A stretch of 18,814 nucleotides of DNA. Source: Verrucomicrobiota bacterium. GTDB lineage: Bacteria > Verrucomicrobiota > Verrucomicrobiia > Opitutales > Opitutaceae. The position numbers and the translations under genes were made by a program. Positions 6,872-13,381 of the stretch are shown here, one piece after another. Position 1 is the first letter of the stretch. Every line of letters begins with the position of its first letter. The stretch spans positions 1 to 18,814 of the forward strand of contig JAEWIY010000161.1 of assembly GCA_023386835.1 (NCBI GenBank), read 5' to 3'. The notes beneath the pieces were generated by a model. The model saw only the letters and a list, made by a program, of their open reading frames with translations, ran no database searches and was not told the DNA's origin.

Positions 6872-8275
6872 TTAATGCCAATTGCCGGAATGGCCATCGA
6901 CATAGAACGCCCGGAAGCGGAGGTATTTGGAGAGCAGTACGTTAGGTGGCTGGAGGAGGTCGCGGTCGGAACGGAAATTTTCGTAGCGATACTCCTCCTC
7001 GCCGTACCGAATCACCGCCGTTCCGCCGGGGTAGTGTTTGGCAATCACCCGAAGCTCGAACAACGTCAGCATTCGACCCTCTTCCGCATAGCTCAGCAGC
7101 CTTGGATTGGTTGTGTGCAGGATCTCGACGCACTGCTTCTGGAAAGGGAAGACCTGCAGGCTGGCGGGGATGAGGTAGTGATTCGAGCGACCGTTCTCGG
7201 TCTGCAGATTGGAGAACATCGCAAAAGAGGACTCCGTCTTCAGCCCCAGGTAAGGATTCATCCCATTGAGCACCACCAGGGCGGGCGAGGCCCACAACAG
7301 GGGATGAACCATCCGGAATCCCCCTGCCAGGCTCCGCTCACGGCTCCACCAAGCTCCGGCGAGCGCAAAAACCGTGAACGCCGGGCCGTACAGCATCCAA
7401 AAGTACCGGAATGGCGCCTGGTTGAGCGTTCTCGCAGCCGGGCTGATGAAGAAGACCATGAACAACACGCCGGCGCCCACGATCGCGAAGAGCCGGTACT
7501 CGAACGCGACGGAGCTCAACCGCACGAACAGCGGGTGTTCCCGCCACCGGGCGAGCATCTCCCGCCAGCTGCTCAGCACTCCTTCCGGCAGGAACAACGC
7601 GTACATGGCGTAGATGGGGCTCGAGAAGTCCCAGAAGCGGCCGAGCGGGCTCAGGCCAACAAAGAAGTGAAACACCAGACCGATCAGAAGTCCGAGCCAC
7701 CGGGTCCGCCCGAAGCAGAGGAAGATCGGGATGGCCGCTTCAGCGATAATCGTCGTGTAGAGCCCGAACATGACGCCCCGATGATCGACGGGCAGGAAGG
7801 GCAACACTTCCTTTTGCGCCGTCCAGAAAAGCGCCCCGGCACTCACGTCCGGGTTCATGAAGTCCGGGTTCAGCTTGTGGAAGACGACGTAGAAATAGAG
7901 CACGACCAACCCCACGCGTCCGGCCGGGGCGAACCACCGCATCAAGTCGTTCTCGTCCACGTGCCAGCGCCGGGCCCGGAGCGCCAGCAGCAGGTAGGCG
8001 ACAACGAGCCCGATGTTCACCAGGCCCATGAAGAACCAGTGGTTCGAGACGACCGGAGCGCGTCCGGCGACCGTAATCACCTGGAGTCCCGCCATGCAGA
8101 CAAGAGGGATCACGGCACCGCCCCGGAACAGCGTCGCAAAGGTCGCAACCAGCAGCGCGAAGTCGTAAACGGATCGATCCCAGCGGTGGATCGAGCCGAA
8201 GTCGAAAAGTACCGCGATCGCCCAAGCGATTGCGAACACGCGTAATGCGTCAGAACGCGGGGAAGCGGGAGCCAT
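6872..8275 (-). CDS. Polytopic HTTM-like membrane protein with soluble C-terminal domain
   Basis: A 467-residue inner-membrane protein. I see about ten or eleven hydrophobic segments between residues 10 and 330, including LRVFAIAWAIAVLFDF and GVLFMVFFISPAA, then a soluble C-terminal region of about 130 residues. The motif YVVFHKLNPDF, followed by an acidic/aromatic loop, resembles HTTM proteins, the membrane fold shared with vitamin K-dependent gamma-glutamyl carboxylase. I cannot confirm catalytic residues by eye, so this is a family-level guess. The conserved-looking junction NPYLGLKTESSFAMFSNLQ opens the C-terminal region. The ATG at 8275 is chosen because the membrane part follows directly; an in-frame extension to 8470 is low-complexity and overlaps the divergent gene. 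It is transcribed away from the GMC oxidoreductase, a hint of shared regulation and function. Roles in lipid, quinone or protein modification are all open. Confidence 0.6.
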   Translation of the reverse strand: MAPASPRSDALRVFAIAWAIAVLFDFGSIHRWDRSVYDFALLVATFATLFRGGAVIPLVCMAGLQVITVAGRAPVVSNHWFFMGLVNIGLVVAYLLLALRARRWHVDENDLMRWFAPAGRVGLVVLYFYVVFHKLNPDFMNPDVSAGALFWTAQKEVLPFLPVDHRGVMFGLYTTIIAEAAIPIFLCFGRTRWLGLLIGLVFHFFVGLSPLGRFWDFSSPIYAMYALFLPEGVLSSWREMLARWREHPLFVRLSSVAFEYRLFAIVGAGVLFMVFFISPAARTLNQAPFRYFWMLYGPAFTVFALAGAWWSRERSLAGGFRMVHPLLWASPALVVLNGMNPYLGLKTESSFAMFSNLQTENGRSNHYLIPASLQVFPFQKQCVEILHTTNPRLLSYAEEGRMLTLFELRVIAKHYPGGTAVIRYGEEEYRYENFRSDRDLLQPPNVLLSKYLRFRAFYVDGHSGNWH

Positions 8276-8420
8276 GGCTATCCAGACGCCTTTTGCACGA
8301 GTTGGTTCTGTAGAATCCTCCGAGAGTGCATCGGGTTTTCTCTGAGATGCCGCGCGGGACCCGGACGCGGGGCGGGGGTGCTCAGTCGATGCCCGACGAC
8401 ATGGGAACTGGCAATGCTTT
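8276..8420. promoter_or_regulatory. Divergent intergenic region between HTTM-like gene and GMC oxidoreductase
   Basis: This gap must contain the promoters of both divergent genes. I could not find a convincing -35/-10 pair on either strand. A TAGAAT lies near the HTTM side on the plus strand, but the only TTG-type hexamer near it is at wrong spacing. If the GMC start is really the ATG at 8469, the leader is 193 bases long. No large inverted repeat is visible. Confidence 0.4.
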
Positions 8421-9908
8421 ATGATGACTGTCAGCCTCTCCCGCTTCCCGCCCACTCTCCTGGCGCACATGCAAGACCGTTCCCAATCGGCTCCGCACGA
8501 CGATCACTTTGACGTCGTCGTCGTCGGCTCCGGCATCGCTTCCACCTTCTTCCTGCAAAAGCTCCAGCAGGATCGCCCGCACGCTCGTGTGCTCGTCCTG
8601 GAGGCGGGCTCACGCCACGAACACGCCGATCTGGTGCGCGGCCGGACGTCGTTGGTGAAGGAGTCGCCGCGACACTTCCACAACCGTTCGCCGCACAAGG
8701 TCTGGCACTTTAGCCGCGCCTTTGGCGGCGGGACGAATTGTTGGTTCGGCAGCACGCCGCGGATGCTGCCGATCGATTTCCAGTTGCAGTCCAGGTTCGG
8801 CGTGGGCGCGGACTGGCCGTTGAGTTACGAGGACCTCGAACCCCACTATGTTGAGGTCGAACGCTTGATGCGGGTTTCGGGGGGGGCGCCGATGCCGTAC
8901 CCGATGTCGCGGCCGTATCCACTTCCTCCACACCGCTTCTCGGAACCGGACCGCCTGCTGCACGCTGCGGATCCCGAGCGTTTCGTTCACCTGCCCACGG
9001 CTCGACCCAGTCGCGGGGATGAGCGCGCGCCGTGCTGCAACAGCGGCGTCTGTTCCCTGTGCCCGGTGGACGCGAAGTTCACCATCGCGAACACGCTTGC
9101 TGCGGTGTACGCACATCCCGGCACAACCTTGCTGACGGACGCGCCCGCGGTGCGACTGACGCATTCGAGCCGCACGGTCGACGGCGTCGTTTACCGCCAC
9201 GAGGGCCAGGAACGCCGGGCCACCGCTGACCTGGTGGTGTTGGGAGCAAACGCGCTCTTCAACCCGTTCCTGCTTCTGCGCTCGGGTCTGCCGCATCCGC
9301 AGACCGGACTCGGCCTTTGCGAGCAGGTGGGCGCAACGATCCGAGTCGAACTGCGCGGGCTGAAGAACTTCCAAGGCTCGACGATTACGACCGGCCTCGG
9401 GTTCGCGGATATGTTCGGCGAACATCGCCGGCAACGCGGCGCCTTCCTCTACCATACGGTCAATCGCGCCACGAACCTGCGCCTCGAGCCGGGGCGGGAA
9501 CTGGAGTTGCTTGAGATCATTGTGGCCATCGAGGACCTCCGGTTGGCGGAGAACCGGGTCGAAGCGGGGGACGATGAACTGCGGCCGGTTGTGCACTATC
9601 AGACGCACTCCGATTACGCGCAGCGCACACTCGACCAGCTGCCGGAGATTCTTGGGCGCTACCTTGCGCCGCTGCCGATTGAAAAGCTGGAGGTCGTGGG
9701 GCTGCGTCCGACGGAGTCGCACATCCAGGGGACGACCGTCATGGGAAGCGATCCGGCCACAAGCGTGGTGGACCGCGCCTGCCGGCATCATGCCTATCGC
9801 AACGTGGTGGTGCTCGGCAGCGGGAACTTCCCGACCGCGTCACCGGCCAACCCCTCGCTCACGATTGCCGCACTCGCCCGTTTCGCGGCCGCGCAACTTT
9901 CCGCATGA
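8421..9908 (+). CDS. GMC-family FAD oxidoreductase with CCx4CxxCP cysteine motif
   Basis: A flavin-dependent alcohol/sugar/sterol-type dehydrogenase of the GMC family, 495 residues from this ATG; an ATG at 8469 is equally plausible and would remove 16 residues. The FAD dinucleotide loop VVVGSGIAS is at 33-41 and GGGTNCWFGSTPRM at 102-115. The C-terminal GMC domain has SHIQGTTVMG with His434 (the usual catalytic His) and FPTASPANPSLTIAALA with Asn477. At 205-215 the sequence CCNSGVCSLCP has Cys205, Cys206 and Cys211 in the spacing reported for the [3Fe-4S] ligands of bacterial FAD-glucose dehydrogenase. No signal peptide precedes the FAD domain. The stop overlaps a small Tat-signal gene as ATGA, suggesting export as a complex. 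The electron acceptor would be a cytochrome or quinone encoded elsewhere. The substrate cannot be deduced. Confidence 0.88.
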   Translation: MMTVSLSRFPPTLLAHMQDRSQSAPHDDHFDVVVVGSGIASTFFLQKLQQDRPHARVLVLEAGSRHEHADLVRGRTSLVKESPRHFHNRSPHKVWHFSRAFGGGTNCWFGSTPRMLPIDFQLQSRFGVGADWPLSYEDLEPHYVEVERLMRVSGGAPMPYPMSRPYPLPPHRFSEPDRLLHAADPERFVHLPTARPSRGDERAPCCNSGVCSLCPVDAKFTIANTLAAVYAHPGTTLLTDAPAVRLTHSSRTVDGVVYRHEGQERRATADLVVLGANALFNPFLLLRSGLPHPQTGLGLCEQVGATIRVELRGLKNFQGSTITTGLGFADMFGEHRRQRGAFLYHTVNRATNLRLEPGRELELLEIIVAIEDLRLAENRVEAGDDELRPVVHYQTHSDYAQRTLDQLPEILGRYLAPLPIEKLEVVGLRPTESHIQGTTVMGSDPATSVVDRACRHHAYRNVVVLGSGNFPTASPANPSLTIAALARFAAAQLSA

Positions 9909-10324
9909 ACCGTCGCCATTTTATCGCCTTGGGAGTGGCGGGCCTCGCGGCGGCGGGCGCGGCGTGGATCGCCGGTCCGCGTCGTCTCTGGCAGCGTGCC
10001 CGCCGCGAGTACGACGCGCGGTTCGGCCCCGATGAGGACGAACTCGTGGCGGCCTTCCACCAGGAATTCGCCTACCTGCAACTCACCGAGGGCACGGCCG
10101 CCCACTTCGTGCGCGACTATCGGGCGCGGTCCGATCTGTATCCACTCACGCTGCCCCTTGGAAAGGACGTGCGGGTGCGCTTCCTCCTGTCGACTGACTA
10201 CATCGCGCACAAGGCCGACCCGTCGCGCCCGGTCAGCTACGCCGCCTTCTACGATCCGTATGCGTCGGGCTGCTACAACCCGTTCATGGCGGTACCGCGC
10301 GACGAAGTCGGCGTGGTGATCTGA
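9905..10324 (+). CDS. Small twin-arginine-signal protein, probable partner subunit of the GMC oxidoreductase
   Basis: A 139-residue protein starting MNRRHFIALG, with Arg3-Arg4 followed by a hydrophobic stretch to about residue 27: a twin-arginine signal or anchor, with no obvious AxA cleavage site. The remainder is mixed, with an aromatic-rich end (YAAFYDPYASGCYNPF). I do not recognise a named domain. By position it resembles the gamma (hitch-hiker) subunits of FAD-glucose, fructose and gluconate dehydrogenases, which carry the Tat signal for a folded GMC subunit lacking one. Sequence similarity to those subunits is not evident by eye; the ending lacks their PGFW-type motif. Its ATG overlaps the GMC stop (ATGA) and no Shine-Dalgarno is seen, so it is probably translated by re-initiation. 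The stop lies 9 bases from the end of the convergent epimerase gene. Confidence 0.8.
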   Translation: MNRRHFIALGVAGLAAAGAAWIAGPRRLWQRARREYDARFGPDEDELVAAFHQEFAYLQLTEGTAAHFVRDYRARSDLYPLTLPLGKDVRVRFLLSTDYIAHKADPSRPVSYAAFYDPYASGCYNPFMAVPRDEVGVVI

Positions 10325-10333
10325 GCGGCCGAC

Positions 10334-11368
10334 TCAGGCGGAGCTTGTGGAAAACTCCGCCCGGGCGGCGGCCAAGCCGCGCTCGTAGGCCGCGATCAAC
10401 CGGTCCCAGCGTGCGTCGGTGGCACGATCGATCTGCTGCCGTGCCGGGTCCGCGTCGAACCACTCGATCGTACGCTGGATGCCCCTGCGGAAAGAGGTGC
10501 TGGCCACGAAGTCGGGCACGAAGCGCTTGATCTTCGAATTGTCGAAGACGGCGGAGTTGGACTTGTCGCCGATCAGCGTGCCCAGCGTGTCCGGCAGGCA
10601 CGTGGTGATGAAGTCGGACGCGATGTGCACCAGGCGCGGCGGTGGTGCTCCCGCGGCGGCCGCGACCTGCTCGTAGAGCTGGTTCCACGTCAGCACCTCG
10701 TCGGAGGTGATGTGAAACGCGTGGCCGAGCGCGCCGGGGTGGCCGAGCAGCCCGACCAGGCCTTTCGCGAAGTCCGTGTTGTGCGTGATGGTCCACAACG
10801 AGAGCCCGTCGCCAGGCACGATCACGGGCGCGCCCCGTCGCAAACGCGCGACTGCGGTGAAGCTCTTTTCCCAGCTGTTCAGGATGAGTGGAACCTGGGT
10901 GTCGCCGTAGGTCAGCGAGGGCCGGACGATCGTGACGGGGTAGTTTTCCTGGCGATACGCCTCCATCAGGAGTTCCTCGCCGGCGATCTTCTGCCGCGAG
11001 TAGTCCCAGAACCGGTTAACGAGTGGGGTGGATTCGGTGATCAGGTAATGAGAGAGCGGTTTCTGGTACGCGCTGGCCGAGCTGATGAAGACGTACTGCC
11101 CGATTCGTCCGCGAAAAAGTTCCAGCCGCGGACGGATATCCTCCGGTGTGAAGGCCACAAAATCGACCACGCTGTCCCAGGTGCGGCCCCGCAGAGTCGC
11201 CTCAACTGCCGCCGGGTCAGCGAGGTCGGCGACAAGGGTTTCGGCGCCGCGTGGAGCGGTTGAGCGGCGCCCTCGATTGAGGACCGTGACGCGAAAGCCG
11301 CGCGCGAGCGCGAGTTCAACGCAGGCCGTGCTGATGATCCCGGTTCCGCCGATAAAGAGGATGTTCAC
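10334..11368 (-). CDS. NAD(P)-dependent extended SDR (epimerase/dehydratase family)
   Basis: A 344-residue cytoplasmic oxidoreductase of the extended short-chain dehydrogenase family, which acts on nucleotide sugars and related compounds. The GTG at 11368 puts the cofactor loop NILFIGGTGIIS at the very N terminus; earlier in-frame codons give only a low-complexity leader. The catalytic Ser region is YVFISSASAYQ at about 109-119 and the active-site YSRQK (YxxxK) follows at about 139-143. VTIVRPSLTYG and GLSLWTITHNTDFAKG are typical of the NAD-dependent epimerase/dehydratase group that includes CSP41-like proteins. It is convergent with the small Tat gene (9-base gap) and divergent from pcm (83-base gap). 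No pathway neighbours are present, so the substrate is unassigned. Confidence 0.85.
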   Translation of the reverse strand: MNILFIGGTGIISTACVELALARGFRVTVLNRGRRSTAPRGAETLVADLADPAAVEATLRGRTWDSVVDFVAFTPEDIRPRLELFRGRIGQYVFISSASAYQKPLSHYLITESTPLVNRFWDYSRQKIAGEELLMEAYRQENYPVTIVRPSLTYGDTQVPLILNSWEKSFTAVARLRRGAPVIVPGDGLSLWTITHNTDFAKGLVGLLGHPGALGHAFHITSDEVLTWNQLYEQVAAAAGAPPPRLVHIASDFITTCLPDTLGTLIGDKSNSAVFDNSKIKRFVPDFVASTSFRRGIQRTIEWFDADPARQQIDRATDARWDRLIAAYERGLAAARAEFSTSSA

Positions 11369-11451
11369 GCGGGCACGGTGAACGTGAGGGCGCGCCCTGA
11401 CAATGGCGCGCAACGGCATTGCCAGTGCACCGAGGCAGCCTAAGTTGCCCG

Positions 11452-12120
11452 ATGCATTCGTCCGACACCTACGCGCAGGCGCGGAGGGAACTGGTGGAGA
11501 CCGTGCGGCGCAAAGGGATCTCCGATGCGCGGGTCCTCGCGGCTCTCGGCCGCGTGTGGCGGCATCGTTTTGTCCTGCCGGAGTTAGTTCATCAGGCGTA
11601 CGCCGACGAGGCGCTGGCGCTGATTGAAGGACAGACCATCTCGCAGCCGTACACGGTCGCTTATCAGACGGAGTGGCTGAGCGTCGGTGCGGGCGATCGG
11701 GTCCTCGAGATCGGAACGGGGAGCGGCTATCAGGCGGCGGTGCTGGCGGAACTCGGTTGTGAGGTTTGGTCGATCGAGCGCCACCAGAGGCTGCATCAAC
11801 GTGCTGCGGCGGTGTTGCACGATCTCGGCTATCGGGTTCACCTGCGCGTGGGCGATGGTACGCTGGGCTGGCCCGAAGCGGCGCCGTTTGACGCGATCCT
11901 CGTGACGGCGGGCGGGGAGGAGGTGCCGCCCGCGCTCATCGGTCAGCTCGCCGCACCGCAACCGGGCCGGCGCGGCGGGCGGCTCGTCATCCCGCTGGGA
12001 CAGCGGGATGAGCAGATCATGACCCGGTTCACACGCGGCGAGGCCGGGAAACTGCAGCGCGACGACGGCGCGGTGTTTCGCTTCGTGCCCTTGGTGTCGG
12101 ACTCCGGACCGGGCACGTGA
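11452..12120 (+). CDS. pcm: Protein-L-isoaspartate O-methyltransferase
   Basis: This enzyme uses S-adenosylmethionine to methylate L-isoaspartyl residues in damaged proteins, starting their repair. With the ATG at 11452 it has 222 residues, normal for bacterial Pcm. The substrate-side motif EGQTISQPYTVAYQT is present, followed by the SAM-binding motif I VLEIGTGSGYQAAVLAEL, the acidic residue after strand 2 (SIERH), motif FDAILVTAGGEEVPPALIGQL, and the C-terminal GGRLVIPLG and FRFVPLVSD. A TTG-started extension to 11419 adds only 11 residues and is less likely. The start has no good Shine-Dalgarno. It is a stand-alone gene, with no surE or nlpD nearby as in proteobacteria. Confidence 0.95.
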   Translation: MHSSDTYAQARRELVETVRRKGISDARVLAALGRVWRHRFVLPELVHQAYADEALALIEGQTISQPYTVAYQTEWLSVGAGDRVLEIGTGSGYQAAVLAELGCEVWSIERHQRLHQRAAAVLHDLGYRVHLRVGDGTLGWPEAAPFDAILVTAGGEEVPPALIGQLAAPQPGRRGGRLVIPLGQRDEQIMTRFTRGEAGKLQRDDGAVFRFVPLVSDSGPGT

Positions 12121-12218
12121 ACGCGAGGACCTCAAGCGCTGGTGACCGCCACTTCGGCCCATCCCCGCTGCGCCGCACCCATCCGCCCGCCGAACGACCG
12201 CTTCCGCCGGCCGAATCC

Positions 12219-12241
12219 TTTGTCACTTATTAAGTGACAAA
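12219..12241. repeat. Palindrome copy 1 (TTTGTCAC-N7-GTGACAAA)
   Basis: An inverted repeat with perfect 11-base arms (TTTGTCACTTA / TAAGTGACAAA) around a single central T. It looks like a dimeric-regulator operator or a short hairpin. No T tract follows on either strand, so it is not an ordinary intrinsic terminator. Its core is shared with a second copy centred 45 bases downstream. Confidence 0.85.
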
Positions 12242-12260
12242 CCCCCCGGGGCGGCCAGCC

Positions 12261-12289
12261 GCGTTTGTCACGTAATAAGTGACAAACGC
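12261..12289. repeat. Palindrome copy 2 (GCGTTTGTCAC-N7-GTGACAAACGC)
   Basis: Arms of 11 bases (12261-12271 and 12279-12289) flank a 7-base AT-rich centre, GTAATAA. The inner half-sites TTTGTCAC and GTGACAAA are identical to copy 1 with the same N7 spacing, while the outer bases are specific to this copy. With a small bulge the pairing can extend into GCCAGC/GCTGGC. Conservation of half-sites and spacing, but not of the centre, suggests a protein-binding or structural constraint. Confidence 0.85.
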
Positions 12290-12302
12290 TGGCGGGGCCT
12301 GC

Positions 12303-12333
12303 AAAAAAAAGCCCGACCGCGAGGACGGTCGGG
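12303..12333 (-). terminator. Rho-independent terminator of the rnc-mfd-ppi transcript
   Basis: On the minus strand an 8-bp stem, CCCGACCG / CGGTCGGG (12326-12333 and 12312-12319), closes a 6-base loop and is followed after GC by eight consecutive T residues (12303-12310). It lies about 29 bases beyond the PpiC stop codon. The plus strand has no T tract after the stem, so it acts on the minus-strand transcript only. Confidence 0.92.
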
Positions 12334-12361
12334 GGAGAGGTTGGCGAATGTCGCGGAATTC

Positions 12362-13381
12362 TTAATACAACTTAACGTACCCGTTGCGGCGGAGACGCTC
12401 GAGCCAGCGTTCCTGGGCCTGGCGGGTCATCTGCTGGCGCAAAATGTTCTCGATTTCCTGCCGCACGTCGGCGAGCGGCTGGATGCCCGCGTACTTGCGC
12501 TCTTCGGCGAACAAGATGAAAGCGCCCTGGTCGCCCATGAAGATCGGCTCGGTGGCCTCACCGGGCTTGAGGGCAAAGAGCGGTTCGCTGAACTCGGGAC
12601 GCAGGTCTGTCTTCTTCTGCCAGCCCCAATCGCCGCCGCGGGCGCGACGTGAGTCCTCGGACATGTCACGAGCGATGTCTTCGAAGGTCTCGCCGGCGCG
12701 CAGGCGCGCCTTGACCTGGTTGGACTTCTGCTGGAGCTGCTCGTCCGTCTCGCCGTTCTTGCGCGTGAACTGGATCATGCGCATGCGGACGCTATCCTCC
12801 TGGTAGAACCGTTCCTTGTTCTCGTTGTAGAACGTTTCCACCTGGACGGGGCTGACCACGTTGGCGGACTTGCGCTGCTGCCCGCGCATGTAGCTGTAAA
12901 TGATGTCCTCTTCGACTTCGCGCCGGTATTCGAGCCGGGTCAGTCCGCGGGACCGGAGGTAGGCGAGGAACTTGGAGCGATCTCCTTCGAACTGGGTGAT
13001 CAGGCTCTCGGCGACTGCGTTGTCGACAAAACTCTCGGGGATGCGGCGCTTCTCGTCCTTGTAGAACTCCTTCACGATCAACACGCGGTCGACCAGCTGC
13101 TGGATGATGTCATCCTGCATGGCTTCGAGCCGTTGGTTGAACTCCTGTTCGTTGCGGGCTTCGCGCTGGAGTTGTGGGATCAACGGCGCGATTTCGCGCC
13201 GGATGTCGTCCACCGTGATCACTTTGCCTTCGGCGATGGCTGCGATGCCGTTGGCAAACCGGAGATTAAGTTGCCGGTCGACCTCCTCAGCCCCTTGGGC
13301 GGAAAGGCGGGGGGCGAGGGCGAGCAGACCGACCAGCACGGCCAAGCCGGAGCGAATCGGTTTACGTCTGCTGTGCGTCAT
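12362..13381 (-). CDS. Exported PpiC/SurA-type peptidyl-prolyl cis-trans isomerase
   Basis: A periplasmic folding factor of the parvulin/SurA type, 339 residues from the ATG at 13381. Residues 1-28 form a Sec signal (basic start, then GLAVLVGLLALAPRLSA). Residues 45-190 are a SurA-like helical chaperone region beginning with VITVDDIRREI. The PpiC domain spans about 196-300, with RARGGDWGW at 247-254 and FALKPGEATEPIFMGDQGAF at 269-288. A C-terminal helix (300-339) completes the SurA-like layout. The ATG overlaps the mfd stop as ATGA, so it is probably translated by re-initiation; the base sequence just upstream has no Shine-Dalgarno. An in-frame extension to 13510 would lie inside mfd and hide the signal peptide, so I reject it. 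It is the last gene before the strong terminator. Confidence 0.9.
   Translation of the reverse strand: MTHSRRKPIRSGLAVLVGLLALAPRLSAQGAEEVDRQLNLRFANGIAAIAEGKVITVDDIRREIAPLIPQLQREARNEQEFNQRLEAMQDDIIQQLVDRVLIVKEFYKDEKRRIPESFVDNAVAESLITQFEGDRSKFLAYLRSRGLTRLEYRREVEEDIIYSYMRGQQRKSANVVSPVQVETFYNENKERFYQEDSVRMRMIQFTRKNGETDEQLQQKSNQVKARLRAGETFEDIARDMSEDSRRARGGDWGWQKKTDLRPEFSEPLFALKPGEATEPIFMGDQGAFILFAEERKYAGIQPLADVRQEIENILRQQMTRQAQERWLERLRRNGYVKLY

Larger units (their letters stand above)
12121..12361. other. Convergent intergenic region with palindromes and terminator
   Basis: This 241-base gap lies between the converging ends of pcm and the PpiC gene. It holds two near-identical palindromes (12219-12241 and 12261-12289) and an intrinsic terminator for the minus strand (12303-12333). 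I see no open reading frame of note. The AT-rich palindrome cores stand out sharply from the GC-rich surroundings. Confidence 0.7.

Noticed and set aside
6875..8245. 456-codon open frame on the plus strand
   Set aside because: It lies wholly antisense to the HTTM-like gene. Its product is a Gln/Glu/His/Arg-rich composition typical of reverse-strand frames in GC-rich DNA, with no domain, whereas the minus-strand protein shows coherent membrane segments.
8290..8320. Sigma70 promoter for the GMC gene around TAGAAT
   Set aside because: The TTGCAC upstream is only about 12 bases from the TAGAAT, too close for a functional -35/-10 pair.
8276..8470. N-terminal extension of the HTTM-like protein
   Set aside because: It would overlap the divergent GMC gene and add a low-complexity polar leader before the first membrane helix; the ATG at 8275 is better placed.
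8610..9791. 393-codon open frame on the minus strand
   Set aside because: It is antisense to the GMC oxidoreductase, which has clear FAD and GMC motifs; the opposite product has no recognisable motif.
12219..12289. CRISPR-like array
   Set aside because: There are only two copies, each is itself a palindrome, the interval is 22 bases or less, and no cas gene is nearby.
12219..12289. Binding sites of a CRP/FNR-type regulator
   Set aside because: The half-site order (TGTCAC then GTGACA, N7) is not the TGTGA-N6-TCACA arrangement, and no promoter is next to it.
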